NCBI GenBank assembly: GCA_036971475.1
Contig: JBAIZL010000008.1
Location: 9,358,263 to 9,422,262, forward strand
DNA from: Prosapia bicincta
Taxonomy: Eukaryota; Arthropoda; Insecta; Hemiptera; Cercopidae
Length of the DNA stretch: 64,000 nucleotides
Direction of reading: 5' to 3'
This document shows, in pieces, positions 1 through 11,795 of the stretch (the stretch's first letter is position 1; each line of letters starts with the position of its first letter). The notes beneath the pieces were generated by a model that worked only from the letters and a program-made list of their open reading frames with translations, ran no database searches and had not been told where the DNA came from. The translations under genes and the position numbers were made by a program.

Positions 1-600
1 TAACTAAAGACAGTTTGTTGTCTTCCATAGGTGGTCTGGGTTCATCAGATGATTGAGCTAAGCGGATTTGATCCTCAACAAGTTGTTTAGGATATCCTCT
101 TTTTTGTAAAGCTAGTAAGGTCTTTCTATTAAAGTCCTCCAATGCTATATCGTTGGAACAAATTCTCTTGCCCCTGATTGCCTGACTGTATGGTATGAAC
201 CTTTTTATATTCATAGGGTGGTTGCTATTGAAATGTAGGTATTGTAGATGGTTTGTCGGTTTGATGTGGACACCTGTATGAATATTCCCATCTCTGATTG
301 TTACATCTACATCCAAGAAGGTGATTGTTGCTGTAGATTTCTCCCAGGTGAATTAAAGTGTAGAGAATATTGATAAGCCCTTCAAAAAACTTTCCAGTGT
401 TGAGATTCCCTGTGTCCAAATTACAAAGATATCGTCTATATATCTGTACCAACATAATACTTGGTGTGTTCGAGTTTTTAGGAATTCTGCTTATATATTA
501 CCCATGTACAGGTTTGCTTACAACAGGGCCATCCTAGTACCCATTGCCGTTCCTTTTATTTGCAAGTAATTCTTTCCCTCAAATTGAAAATTATTTTTTG
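1..600 (-). pseudogene. Penelope-like element reverse transcriptase fragment
   Basis: Conceptual translation of the minus strand gives a PLE-type reverse transcriptase core. From right to left in the window one reads YLQIKGTAMGT (about 543-590), then a YIDDIF catalytic box (about 425-450), then a FLDVDV stretch and an NIKRFIPYSQ-like segment near 190. The frame is broken by stops and small indels and is cut by the window edge, so this is a dead copy. The GTAMGT signature differs from the GLPMGS form at 25850, so at least two PLE lineages are present. The GIY-YIG part would lie to the left of the window. What is seen is the motif order; assignment to PLEs rests on that order. Confidence 0.75.
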
Positions 601-2566
601 CGAATATTTTCATACTGTATATTTATTACTATCTATAAATTAGAATAAAATTTTATTGTTGCTGTTCGAGGTTTTTGCCAGCAATCTTTTCAACATTTTA
701 AAAAACATGTTAGCCTGTTGAGCAAGAACTCAGCAGTTAGAAATGAGTGTTGAGTTATTGCTGAAGATGATAATATGTTCTTCATAATATTTACAATGAT
801 GGTTGACAAAAAGCTTAGAATATTGTATAGATAAAATTTTATCCTTGTTTATGAGATGTTTATAGAATTTTGTATTTATATGAATACATACTAAACTTCA
901 ATGATAATATTTATAATTTGTCTGCTTTTTATACAATCTTGTATAAAAAACACAAACAGTAATGACTATTTAAAAAAAATCCAAATATATTAGAACTCAA
1001 TTTAGTCGGATTAAGGGTAAAACTCATTCTGGGTGTGGTTATATTAAAACATTAACAAAACACCATGAACCATATGTTTATTGTTAAAATACTATAAAAA
1101 TAATAGAGAAATGAATTTGAAAGACTAGCCGTATTAATTTTATACACAATTTTGAAAATAATATTTTTTGTGCAAATATATTGAATGTTTGAAGAGAAAT
1201 ATTAATATTTTATGAAGCGTTCAAAAATTTTTTGAAAGACTAAAACATTTTTGTGGACATGTCAATATTTCGTAGCATAGGAGTGCTTTGTAAGAGGACT
1301 GACAAAATATTGCTCATTACCCGCTAAGTTCGCTGCACGCACTATGATAATGACTGAACTACCTCTAAAAAAATGAAGGCAGAGAAGAAGGGAGAGGAAC
1401 GTTCTTTCCTGCTGCAATATATTGTGGTAAGTTACATAGCACAAACTTAAATTTAGATAAGATAAAAACATGTTTCTTTGATAAGTTAAAAATAACCAGG
1501 CTTAACCAGTATCTAGAAATCTAAATACTTTTTAAACTTAGGAATATATATTTTTCCTAATCTTTTTTGATAAAATATACAAAATGAAGGGAAAATTTAT
1601 AATAAAATCATTAATAATCAGGGCCAGAATTGAACAATTGATAAAATTTCTTGAAAAACCTGTAAAATATTTAAAATATTATTTCTAATAATCCTACCTG
1701 TTAAAAAAGGTAATTCTTAACATTTATTTTCACAATTAAAGTTATAAAAATATTCCTTAGCAGAAAAAAATATGTTAATATTGTAGAATAACATGAATAA
1801 TGTTATGGTAACACTCTTCATTATTAGTTAGGAATAATAACTCCTTCCAAAAAAAACACTTGCAGATACATTAATTTCATTTCTTCAAATTTAAAACTAG
1901 GAAGAACATACAATGTGTGTGTTTATATATGCTTGCCTGTACGTGTACATTATTGTTGTAAATATTTATGATGTTAGTGGTAATTATTTATTTCTATTTT
2001 AAAAGATTTATATAGTTTTATGTTTATTATTGTCCCTTTTAACATAGGAGAACTGTCTTTTTGTACTTTATTGAGTGTATGTTTTAGAAGGGAAGTTTGG
2101 ATAGGCCTGCAATGACACTCTCATAATAAAGATCGATATAATAATGTCAGCAATATTTCTGTTGTTGAAGGTATGTAGGTCGCTTCTTACCCTTTGGAAA
2201 GGAGAGTCTAACGAATAAAAGCATGGGGATAATAGGGCCCAAATATGGACTACATAATTGGAAGTCTACTCAGAACAACTCTCTTCTGCTAAATTACTTT
2301 GCCCTGCCAACAACTGCAACAGATCCATTAAAGTACTTATTGAACTTATCTAATAGTTTTGCTGTCATCGGATTTCTGATAGCATGAGTGTTTTCAAGCA
2401 AATTGGGAGATATATTATCAGATCCAGCAACACTCTCCAGTGAGTACACCTTCTTGGACAACAGAGTCTCTGGATATTGTATTTATATATTTGCTTGGCA
2501 GTGTCGAAGAAAAAAAAAATTTTTTAATGAGTAGTTCTACTGCATTAGCAGTTGAGTATCCACTGC
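601..2566. other. AT-rich intergenic stretch, no gene seen
   Basis: I see no exon with flanking splice sites and no conserved protein motif. The minus strand at about 2260-2500 gives weakly coding-like text that may be an old LINE remnant, but I could not place it in a family. Confidence 0.5.
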
Positions 2567-2665
2567 TCTTCAGTGATGCTTTTTTTTTTTTTTTTTAACT
2601 TGGGAGCGGGTTTGAATTGCCCGAAGCACTGCTACCTTAAGGTATATTGTACTTACCTCCCTGAT

Positions 2666-4179
2666 CTAGTCAAATAACCCCTTCCCTCTTACCAGGTTTA
2701 GGAGTCTCCTGACTAGAGTTTTACCTTCAGCATCCACCGAAGCCGTTCCATCACCAAAGAGGTTGAAGCGCCTCTCAGCAAGTACTTCACATCTGTATAT
2801 AATGTGTGTGGCAGTCTCGAGTTCCTGCCCGCATAATCTGCACACTGGTTCATCCTTGTAGATACCCATTTTATGCAAATGTTTCCTTAGTCCACAGTGT
2901 CCCGTGAGTAGACCTGTGGCTATCCTTAATTCCTGCCTAGACAGATAGATGAGACTCTTCTGCAGCCCCAAGGAAGGTTTCCTAAGGGTTAGCTTGCTGT
3001 GTCTCATCCCTTCGGCCCTGATCCAGTGCTCACAGTGTCTTTCAGCCATCCACCTTCGCACTGTCATCCTGACCATGGATTTGGAAATACCTACCGCAGG
3101 CTCCGGTCCAATCAGGGGAGTCGAAGACCCCTCCCTGGCCAGCGCATCTGCGGCTTCATTTCCAAGTATTCCCCTATGCCCTGGCACCCAACCTATCATG
3201 ACTTGATTGTGCCTTGCCAGAGCTTGTAGGTTAATTAGGCACTCCCTGACTATGGCCGAGGTGACCACGTGTCCGTTTAGTGCCTTAATTGCTGCCTGAC
3301 TGTCGCAGAAAATAGCAATCCAGGTCCCATGTGTTTCCCTTCTCGCTATCTCTCCCAGACAGGCATTTATAGCATATACTTCGGCCTGAAAGACAGAGGT
3401 ATGCCTCCCCAAGGAAAAAACTAGTTCTACGGCATTTATAGCATATACTTCGGCCTGAAAGACAGAGGTATGCCTCCCCAAGGAAAAAACTAGTTCTACC
3501 CTTGGGTTTTTACAATACACCCTCCGCTCCAGTGCCGAAGTCCATCTTGGAGCCATCTGTGTACCAGATCTGAGCTCCCGATGTTAATGTCCCTGACCAT
3601 TCCATCACAGTTTGGTGTACCTGGTCAGGTGCAAACATTCGAGTAATGTGGTCGCTGCCCATTTCCAAGACGGGTTCTTTGACCACGCACTCGATACTCA
3701 TATGTCCCGAGACATCTGGGAGGTTAGCCCAGTTGCTCGAGTTGCGCAATCTCCATGCCGCTAGCCTCGCCTCTCCCCTAAGGACAAGCTCAAGGGGAGG
3801 GAGGTTAAGCATTACTTCCATTGCTGCACCTGGTGTAGTTGACATCGCTCCCAGTGTGCACAGACAGGCCAATCTCTGGATAGAGCTCAGTTTAGCTCTT
3901 GTCTGTGCCTGGTTGGCCTTTGTCCACCACACCAGAGCTCCATAGGTAATCATAGGTCTTATCACCCTCAGATACATCCAGTGCATCATTGATGGCTTCA
4001 GTCCCCATTTCTTACCCACCATTCTTCTCACAGTCATCAGTGCCCTTTTGGCCCTGTTAACTGTCCTCTCAAGATGTGGGTTCGAGGAGAGTTTCCTGTC
4101 CAGAGTAACTCCCAGGTACTTCACCTCCCCCACAAACTCAAGGTATTCACCAAACAAGCGGGGCATCCTGGTCGTCAGA
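2666..4179 (-). pseudogene. LINE ORF2 C-terminal part, frameshifted
   Basis: Two overlapping minus-strand frames form one broken reading frame. The upstream part (down to about 3525) carries the post-RT region (MITYGALVWW, then an LPPLEL segment) and the start of RNase H (YTDGSK). The downstream part (about 3525-2666) continues RNase H with an AEVYAI box, FCDSQAAI and the GHRGILGNEAAD box, and ends with a CRLC...H...C zinc knuckle. A one-base shift near 3525 separates the two halves. A 69-bp (23-codon) tandem duplication inside RNase H, at 3362-3499, keeps the frame. Confidence 0.85.
3362..3499. repeat. 69-bp tandem duplication inside LINE RNase H
   Basis: Positions 3362-3430 and 3431-3499 are the same 69 bases, read without a difference. 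The unit is a multiple of three and duplicates the FSLGRHTSVFQ/AEVYAINA segment, so it inserts 23 residues into RNase H beside its second catalytic region. Confidence 0.9.
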
Positions 4180-4424
4180 TCTTCAGTGATGCTAGCTCTC
4201 GGATAAGGTTTCATGATGTTACGAAGTAAAGGAAATACATCATCACAAATATATAAGGGGCAGCTCTTGGAATAACAGGCAAATTGGTCTCTTCAGGAAG
4301 ATTGGTTCTTCATGTACATTCGTGCCTACATCAACATTGTAATTTACATAAATTATTTATAATAATCTTTGAACTCTGATTGTTTTTGATAATTCAATAT
4401 AAACAAATCAGATATCTGTTTCAG

Positions 4425-4530
4425 GATTCTGTTTCTCAACAAAGTGAAGAATGAGGCCTTTGAGCCTTCTGGGCTGCAGTTTCCTCCAGACCAGGCTCAA
4501 CAGTTTAAACAGTGTTTTGATAGTTTCTAA
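4425..4530 (+). CDS. Terminal coding exon of an unidentified gene
   Basis: A polypyrimidine/AG acceptor (TCTGTTTCAG at 4415-4424) precedes an open frame of 35 codons ending in TAA at 4528-4530. The frame needs two bases carried from an upstream exon. The encoded tail is acidic and aromatic, with an FLNKVKNEAFEPSGLQF start and a CFDSF end. It has balanced codon use and looks like a conserved protein C-terminus, but I do not recognise the family. No upstream exon was found to the left; the LINE at 2581-4179 sits in what would be the preceding intron. A possible AATAAA is at 5444. It could also be a fortuitous frame. Confidence 0.4.
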
Positions 4531-6823
4531 CCACAGCCGTCACAGAAATCAAAAAGCAAAAACATTTATATTAATAACTACTTATTTTTAAGCTAATGAG
4601 CTCCTTAAACTTGCATCACTTCGACAACTTGTATCTCTGCTTATGGTCTCACTGACAACTTGGGCAAAAGAACTCTAAGTTATGGTACCTTGATCAGCAA
4701 ATGTATGCCAAAAAATTCATAACCAAAATTCTGTTTAAAGAACAAATGGATATACTTCTCTGCCATTCGATGCTCATAGCATAATCAATGCATAAAACAT
4801 GAAGCACTCCCCAGGTTTACTGTGTTCATAACTTCCAAATCATCACCAACCTTTGATGCCTTCAGTATCTTGTTCGGTCCCTAAAATTACAACCTTCTGT
4901 TTGTTAGTGTATATAGTACATGTATAAATAATCTGTAGCCTATAAAAATTATATATATTACGTAATTACACTCTATGTTTGGATAATTGCAGTTACCTTT
5001 AAGCATATGCGAAGTTCTTTGCAAGTCTCTATAACTATTTTACTGATAGATGTCAGATCAATATATATATATAAATTTTTAGGATCTCAAAGCTGTTCCC
5101 TAATGCTGAAGTTCAGAATGAGATTCAGTTTCTTTAATGAGCAAAATCGCTGTCCCCATTCATGTATCATGATTTTCAATCAGATGGCGGCTCATGTTCG
5201 ATAATTTGATAAACGCCTCTCATTAATTCTCAGGAAATTTGTAAAAAAGTATAGATTCGAGAGTGAGTTTTACTCACAAAGTAGGTTACGTTGACCGATT
5301 GAGTTGAGTTTTCAACCAGTTCCATCATCGCTATTACAATGTGACTATTAACTCCCAACCTCCGGCTGAGCCCTAGGTTAAAACCTGTAGACTGATTATG
5401 GCTGATTATATTATGAGGTACTGTCCTTCCATTGCAATAGTTAAATAAACGCTGAAATATTGTGCAGTATTTTTATAAAGTGTTAGGTATCTCTGACCAT
5501 TCAATATTTTTGCACAAAAATTAGTTTTCACACAATTTTGTAATATTTTGCCAGTATAAGGGTTTAGTGTGGGGACAAAGTTTAGTTTATTATTAAAGAT
5601 ATTTTGTGCTTTTAGATAAAGTATCTTGCATTTGTGAAAATATTTATGTGAGAAAAATAGTTTTCTGTTGTCTTCTGCACTTTATGTTTCTTCCCAAGAA
5701 TTACTGATATTTGGCTTTCAGGAAACAATTAGTATCTAGTAATTGCTTGAACAGTCATTGCTTTAAACAGTTTTCCTTGTTTTTTGTAAATATATTAATG
5801 TTAAAGTTGCTTGTTGTAATCATCTTGAATTCACGGAATAAATAATATGTAATTATTTCAGGAACTAAGTATTAATAATACTTTTATTAATAATAATTTT
5901 ATTTTAAAAAAAATAATTTAATGTTTTTAATACACTATCAATTTTATTTTTCAAATTTTTCATTTTGGTTTTAAAAACCTGTGTTTTGACCCTTAGAAAT
6001 TAATATTGCATAGTGGTTTAATAAGTGTTCAACATATGTTTGAAATTATACATAAATTATAACTGTGTGAAGCTTTGGTATTACTAAGTTTTGTCAAAAC
6101 GGATTCATGAACAACCAAAAAAGAGATTATTAGTAATTATTGCGTAACTGAACGAATACTTTTGAATTTACTTGCTGACTCGTTTTGAAATAATCATTTC
6201 ATTGACAAAGCCGACCCACTACTTCCTTAATGAAATGATTATCTCGAAATGCGTCAGCAAGTAAGTTTAAAAGTATTCACTCAGTTATGCAATCATTACT
6301 TATAATTTCATTATTCAAGATGATTATAACAAACAACTTGAAAATTCAAGTTTTTTTTTCGAGGCGAAAAACCAAACAGGTCACCATCGGCATGTTTTAT
6401 AAAAATTACTAAAACTAAACAAATTAAATTGAGTTAAAACTAATTTCAATTATCTAACAATACAATTAAAATTACACAATTAAGTTAGGCTGTTTTTAAG
6501 TTAAACTAAATAAAAATTTAAAATTTATATAGTTTTATATATTATTATTTAAAATTTAAGAGTTAGTTAATGGCAAACATAATATTTTAATTTGAAGTAT
6601 TTAATATCCTTGAAAAATTTAATTTGATGTGAATTCAATCCTTGCAAAAGTCAGAAATGTATTTCAGTTACTTAAATAAGCAAAAATAAAAATTTTTACC
6701 TTTTAGCTTTACTGGTTTGGTAGTTCAAACTATTTATCAATTGAACTTGTTGAAAGTTTGTAATTAAATTTTATTTTAGTTTACTCTAAATGTCTAATTG
6801 CATTTATATGGTTTACATTTAGT
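4531..6823. other. Non-coding stretch between two + strand genes
   Basis: This is AT-rich sequence with one large inverted repeat (6129-6303) and no supported exon. A short frame after an AG at about 5084 was considered and not accepted. Any N-terminal CtIP exons in this interval are not recognisable to me. Confidence 0.5.
6129..6303. repeat. 75-bp inverted repeat with GAAA box (PLE-terminus-like)
   Basis: The left arm (about 6129-6203) and right arm (about 6229-6303) are roughly 85 percent complementary around a 25-base loop. The right arm carries a short GAT-TATC hairpin followed by CGAAATGCGTCAGCAAG. That resembles the GAAACG...CTGAC segment of the inverted repeat flanking the piggyBac at 21194-23945. 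I interpret it as an ORF-less Penelope-type terminal pair. Confidence 0.6.
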
Positions 6824-6933
6824 TCAGAGCTAACACTGAAGTTGGAAACAAATGATTTAGATGAAACTCTGTTTCAACCACCTATTACTAGCACATGCAT
6901 TTCTCCATCATCTGTTGACAATAGCTATGACAG
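6824..6933 (+). CDS. CtIP/RBBP8 homologue, internal exon (first recognised)
   Basis: The frame SELTLKLETNDLDETLFQPP (start) to SVDNSYD is open between an AG acceptor (TTTAG at 6818-6822, or the AG at 6826-6827) and a GT donor at 6934. It carries two bases (AG) into the next exon, which supplies G to make Arg. The composition (acidic, Ser-rich) fits the disordered linker before the CtIP C-terminal domain. The link to the downstream exons rests on phase and order, not on homology of this segment. Confidence 0.6.
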
Positions 6934-7149
6934 GTATTTGACATATATATTTTTATTATAATGTTTATATTTTTTTAGAATTATTATTGGTATTTAAGTT
7001 TTATGGCTTCAATTGATTAATAATTCATTTTTGTAAAAATAATTTACTTTTACCTATTATTTGTATGTCTTGTATTAATGTGTTGTATGTTAGTGTTTTT
7101 ATTTATTCTTTATTAATTTTGAACAATCTTTTACATTGACTCCCTTATC

Positions 7150-7600
7150 TTAGTGAATGAAACTGTTGTTTCTTGATGCAAGAGTTAGTGTTTTATTCTT
7201 AGGTTCTCTCCAGAGCTCCTTCAGTATCCCTTTATCATTATCTCTGATCGAGTTAAAGAATAATCTCAAGACAGTGATGGCATAATAGATCCATCTTGTA
7301 TTTAGGGGGCCCAGTAATCTCCTCATGCCTATTGCTCCTCTACATTGCATTTTTCTCCAGACATCTATGGCAGAGCAACTTCAAAGAACTTCCAGATATT
7401 AAGCACGCTCTGAACAATTACTCTGTATGCCCTCTCCAACAACTTCATTTATATTACCTTCAGTACATGAGTGCTGTAAATTTATATTCCTTGGTCCATA
7501 GTGCCTTCACTATTCCATGCGTCAACTATTTTGACTCTTGAAGCAGGTCCCTAAAGACCTCATCAAAGGTGCCCTCCATCCCATGACCATAGGGAGCACA
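7150..7600 (-). pseudogene. Degenerate LINE fragment
   Basis: Minus-strand reading gives broken LINE-like text (for example WRKMQCRGAIGMRRLLGPLNTRW) without an intact frame. It lies in the CtIP intron. The family assignment is weak and rests on the better-preserved fragment at 8290-8640. Confidence 0.35.
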
Positions 7601-8289
7601 AGACTTATGTTATACAAAGTGATCTTCTTTTGTATTGGGTATTTTTGATAGACTTCTTGTTGTTGGAAATGTAGATGGTATTTTTGTTGATTATAGCACT
7701 AAGCTTGTATCACTGATAATAACTTTCGATTATTTCTCAGTTGCTCTGTGTCTTCTCTCTGGCCATTAGTCAGTTTCACTTTCAGAAATGTACTCTGACT
7801 GAATTATTAAACTTGTTTCTTTGATTGACCCCTACACGTTAAACTTTAAGGCTGTCATACATAGGCCTTGGAAAGCAGAACAGCATTTATGGAGACCTTT
7901 AACTTTATTGTTATAACTTCATGTGATGTTGCTAGCTATAATACCCTGCTGTAGTGGGTGCTCACATTATGTTGTTTTTAATAATCTATCTATAGTTTAG
8001 AGTAGATTACTCAAGCAGAATATACTCTAGAGAATCTTCATCATTATGGTACTCCTACCATATTGAAGTCGTGTTGAATCTCTCAAGCTTAACTACAGCT
8101 CTTCCGACATCTTACTACAAGAGTGGTAGTCAGATGCTGGATAGATGACAAAAGGTTAATAATGCTATGCTATCCTTTATAACCTTCATTACTTTTATAG
8201 ATATTTTTTTAAAAGTATTTTGTACTAATACTTGAACAGTCTTGCACTTAACATTTTGGTGATTTGCTGGAGTTAGCCTTTGTCATTTT

Positions 8290-8640
8290 TATATGTGTAC
8301 CAGATATATTATAGCTGTCACCGCCTCTCCGTCCCCAATTTCCAATATGTTAATGCCTCTTCTAGGATTCCTTTGTCAATACCATCACACCAACTTCTTC
8401 AAGACAGTCCTCTTTCCTTTCTTAATTAGAATCCACTCTAGTATCTTTTGGAACCACTTGTCTTCTGCCATACTCTTTAAATGTCCAAACCTATTGCCTT
8501 CGCTCTATCTCCTCCATTTTACTTTTATCCATTTCGTTTGAAATTTGTTTTCTGACCCTCTAAAGTCTTGATTCGCCGCAGCTTCACTGTTCATTTTCAA
8601 CTATTACCAAAGCAAGTGAAGAAGCTCGCCATCCCTTAAA
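8290..8640 (-). pseudogene. LINE ORF C-terminal fragment
   Basis: The minus strand reads approximately RFGHLKSMAEDKWFQKILEW, then KKGKRTVLKKLVWW and a following GI-EE-L segment, with frame breaks. This matches the familiar R-WFGHV-RM...P-K-LEW...KR-RGRP---W pattern near the end of many insect non-LTR ORFs. It is a relic, not a gene. Confidence 0.6.
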
Positions 8641-8879
8641 AAAAAGTTGTTTGCCCCGACGCTTTTGAAAGCACTTCTGAGACCAGCGATTGTTGTCCAT
8701 CTAAAGCTTTTTAGGTATGCGTGGGTAAGTACTTAGTGTTATGGTAACTTAGTTATATTAATATTAGCTTATGCTGTCTCATTTTAATGAAAATTAGAAA
8801 TACATTTGTATATCCTAATCTATAGATAACAGATTATTACGCATAAAGTATATTTTTCTTGTTCAAATACTCCAAATTC

Positions 8880-9246
8880 AAATTCTCCTATTTATTAACC
8901 CTTTTAAGACCATGAGGCCTGCAAGCATCCTAACGACAGTTTGTGGGCAAAATTTACATTGCAACTGGTATATTACATTTTTTGCCTGGCACAGTACATA
9001 GGCCTTACCACGGATGGTCTGAGCATCAGAATGAATGGCCACAGACATGACGTTGGAACCATGAACATAGACAGGCCAACCGCTCAACACGCTGCTAGTC
9101 ACAACATCATATCTTTCAATGATTGTTATACCACCAAAATAATTAAGGTCCTCCCCCCTGATTGCAACCCTTCAGAATTGAGAAGATTGGAGTTATCATG
9201 CCAGTGGTACACCAAATCTAGAGAGCCTCCTAACCTCAACATCAGA
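8880..9246 (+). pseudogene. PLE GIY-YIG endonuclease fragment with local inversion
   Basis: On the + strand, 8996-9246 encodes YIGLTTDGLSIRMNGHR and runs to a TAA, the second half of a Penelope-type GIY-YIG endonuclease. The preceding part of the domain (AKNVIYQLQCKFCPQT) is present but on the minus strand at about 8935-8985. The two halves point toward each other, so a short segment has been inverted inside the domain. The element's 3' terminus continues at 9440-9720. Confidence 0.65.
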
Positions 9247-9439
9247 TAAAACTCCTTTTACCTTTCCCCTAACTTCTGCCATTTTTAACAACTCCATTCA
9301 CCTTCCTTCTGACAGACTATTAATACCTAGTTTCAAATGATCAACATATATACAAATCACATACAGCACTATATCATAAACTATAAATCTGTGAATCTGT
9401 GACATTTGGATATTTAAACACATCTGGTTTATTTCAGTC

Positions 9440-9720
9440 TTTTCTTTTTCTCTTTTTTGATTGACAAAGATCATTTTTGATCAAAATATTTCAATAGTAT
9501 GATAAGTTTTTATATGTGTCTATTTATTTTTTTTCAAGAGATTGCAGTTTTGGACTAGAGCCATTAGGTAAGTCTGTCAGTCTCCTATCTAGTCCAAAAA
9601 TTCCTAAATAAGCTTTAAGCTCTACTAGAACTAACCTAATAATATTTAAAGAATTACTACAAAAACCAAAAAAATTGGACAGTCTTTCTCGTGGGAAATT
9701 TGACAAGAATTGATTATCTT
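9440..9720 (+). mobile_element. PLE 3' terminal region with hairpin-GAAA-like motif
   Basis: A segment with TTGACAAA (9461-9468), a GATCA/TGATC hairpin and AAAAT, followed by an AGTCTGTCAGTCTCCTA block near 9572-9588, is shared with 43590-43738. It follows the GIY-YIG coding part by about 200 bases, as expected for a 3' UTR/terminus. The same strand order in both copies supports one element family. Confidence 0.55.
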
Positions 9721-10293
9721 AAAAGGGTTTAACAAAATATTATAGTCAAAATAAATTTTGTTTAACTTCATTCAAAACTGCAACCCTGTCTACACTATCC
9801 ATAACTTTCCTACCATGAATGGAGCCTCATGTCCTTTGTTTAATGCTATATATATTTTACTAATCATTTCACATCATTATTCGTACATTGGTATTCAGAA
9901 GAGAACTACATCTTCATCTTGTCTGTAAGGAATAACAGAATCTTATCCCAGAAATATTTTTTTATATAATTGAGCCTCTCTCATACACTGTATTTCTTAT
10001 AAAACAAAAAGTCAGTTTGAATTCAGCAATAAAACTTAATATGTTGTATAATATTTGCTCACAATTACATGGTATGAGACCATATTGTTATTTGTGTAAC
10101 ATAACCAATTGAATTAACTGAACTGAATACAAATTGACCACTTCAACATATTCACATATTTTATTTATAAAAAAACTTGTTTATTAATAATAATTAAAAA
10201 CTGCATGTATTATTCAAATAAGTACTAAATTCAGTATAGTTAGTAAATCGTAGAGCTCTTATCACAGAGTAAAATTTTCCTATTTGTTTTTAG

Positions 10294-10396
10294 GCTACCA
10301 GAACTACCTAAAAGTCCCGATTTCAAACACAAAAAAGAACGTAAAAAAGAAGAAAGGATGAAACTTCCTGGTTGGAGCTGTAATGAGTGTGACAAG
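10294..10396 (+). CDS. CtIP/RBBP8 homologue, exon with basic region and first CxxC
   Basis: Acceptor TTTTTAG at 10287-10293 and donor GTAATA at 10397. With two bases from the previous exon it encodes a Pro/Lys-rich stretch (LPELPKSPDFKHKKERKKEE) followed by RMKLPGWSCNECDK. The CNEC pair is the first half of the zinc-binding CxxC...CxxH site of the CtIP/Sae2 C-terminal domain. The basic segment corresponds to the charged helix that precedes it in vertebrate CtIP. Confidence 0.85.
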
Positions 10397-11373
10397 GTAA
10401 TATGTAATGTACAGTTGTTAACAAAATAAGAGTTCACTTTTCTTTTTATTCGCATAATTTATTTGTATTGTAAAGCAGATTATTGTGTAGAGTAAGAAAT
10501 AAAAAAATCCAAATTCATATACTATTCATATTAGAAATTAAGTTATTCCTATTATTTTAGAAACAATTTTATAAGTCCCTAGTTGCAGGAACACACTTAG
10601 TGTGGCTATGCTAGACACCTCAAATAATAAAATACGATGTGTATGTCCCCGGCAGCTTTATGTGTTGTTCTAAAGTTAGGTCTACATTGCCAGGCACTTG
10701 CCAGGTCTACATAGCCCTCAGGCAGTCAGTGTGTTGATGGCATGGGTGACCATATGAAAGCTTGTTGGGGGCTGGATGTGAAGGCATTGCATATTAAAAA
10801 ATTAAGCAACCAAAAAATGCAAGTTTTAACCTTCTATAACCTATTACTATGTATAAAGTACTAGGCCATAGTACTTAATGTATAAAGAAAATTAACAAAT
10901 TCATCTAATTACTTGTGCTTTTTATTAAAAAAAAATATGTAAAAATTCAAGGGAAACACATATTACTCACTGCAACTCACTGTCTCATTGCAACTCTTGA
11001 CACCTCCTATAACATTAGTCCTCATTAAAACAAAAGTAAGTGCTACGATAGGCTAGAGTCATATTCTTGAATTTAGTAGTCCATTATGATCGGTGAAACT
11101 TAATTAAAGTTTCATATTTCAAATTAATATATAATTATTAAATAATAGCGTCATATATTATAAATAGTATAATTAGAATTCTTATTTACTTTTAAAGCAT
11201 ATAAGATATTTAGATCTATACCAAAAGTAATAGTGACATTTTTAAATTTCTTCAATAATTGCCATTATTCAAAAAGTTGTATCATTAAATTTTAAAATCA
11301 CCTTTGATATATCTATATAGAATTTTATATAAAATTTGCTTTCCTTGACTCTTTGAATATCTGTCTTTTTTAG

Positions 11374-11482
11374 TACTATGAAATATCAGGGCAATCTTTG
11401 AATAAAGATGAAATAAGACAAAAGATGAATACCTGTTCAAGACATAGAGATAAGTATCAACTGCGACCCAGAACTCCTCCCG
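11374..11482 (+). CDS. CtIP/RBBP8 homologue, exon with CxxH and CDK-type site
   Basis: Acceptor TTTTTTAG before 11374 and donor GTAAGT at 11483, phase 1 exit. It encodes YYEISGQSLNKDEIRQKMNT, then CSRHRDKYQLRPRTPPG. CSRH is the second half of the zinc site. The Thr-Pro just before the last exon sits where vertebrate CtIP carries the conserved CDK-phosphorylated threonine (T847 in human). Family: CtIP/Sae2, cofactor of Mre11-Rad50-Nbs1 in DNA-end resection. Confidence 0.88.
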
Positions 11483-11795
11483 GTAAGTATATCAAATAAC
11501 CAGAGATGTTCTTATGTAATTATTTTTAGGATAAATGTATGGTTTTTCACTTAACAAATTATGTGCTAATATATTACATCCAATTCGTTAGCTTTATTAC
11601 TCAATGAGCATGTACATTGGTCCCGATCTGTAGATCATTAATACAAATAACCTTCAGTACCAACTTAGTTTTTGATATGAACAGTTTATGTTTATTGTCA
11701 TTTTTAAAGCTTATAATTTTTGTTCATCTTAAATTATTCAGGGAAATCATTTTATAAATATATGTTATTTATGTATGGCCATGTATTTTTTAAAA

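Larger units (their letters stand above)
2581..4179 (-). mobile_element. 5'-truncated non-LTR retrotransposon (RNase H-bearing LINE)
   Basis: The insertion is bounded by a 14-bp direct repeat, TCTTCAGTGATGCT, at 2567-2580 and 4180-4193, which I read as the target-site duplication. At the left end a run of about 16 T (2581-2596) is the poly(A) tail of a minus-strand element. Coding text for the end of the reverse transcriptase region, an RNase H domain and a C-terminal CCHC knuckle lies between. About two thirds of a normal element is missing at the 5' end, as is usual for LINE insertions. The clade (R1, I or LOA type) cannot be settled from this part. Confidence 0.88.

Noticed and set aside
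5007..5204. Open frame after a TTTTTAG acceptor near 5084, considered as an exon
   Set aside because: Each of the three frames gives only a short peptide without a recognisable motif, and no donor or partner exon fits.
10600..10790. A possible 5S-rRNA-derived SINE (GATGGCATGGGTGACCATAT resembles the 5S internal control region)
   Set aside because: The match is limited to about 15-20 bases, with no A-tail, no second promoter box and no repeat copy in the window.
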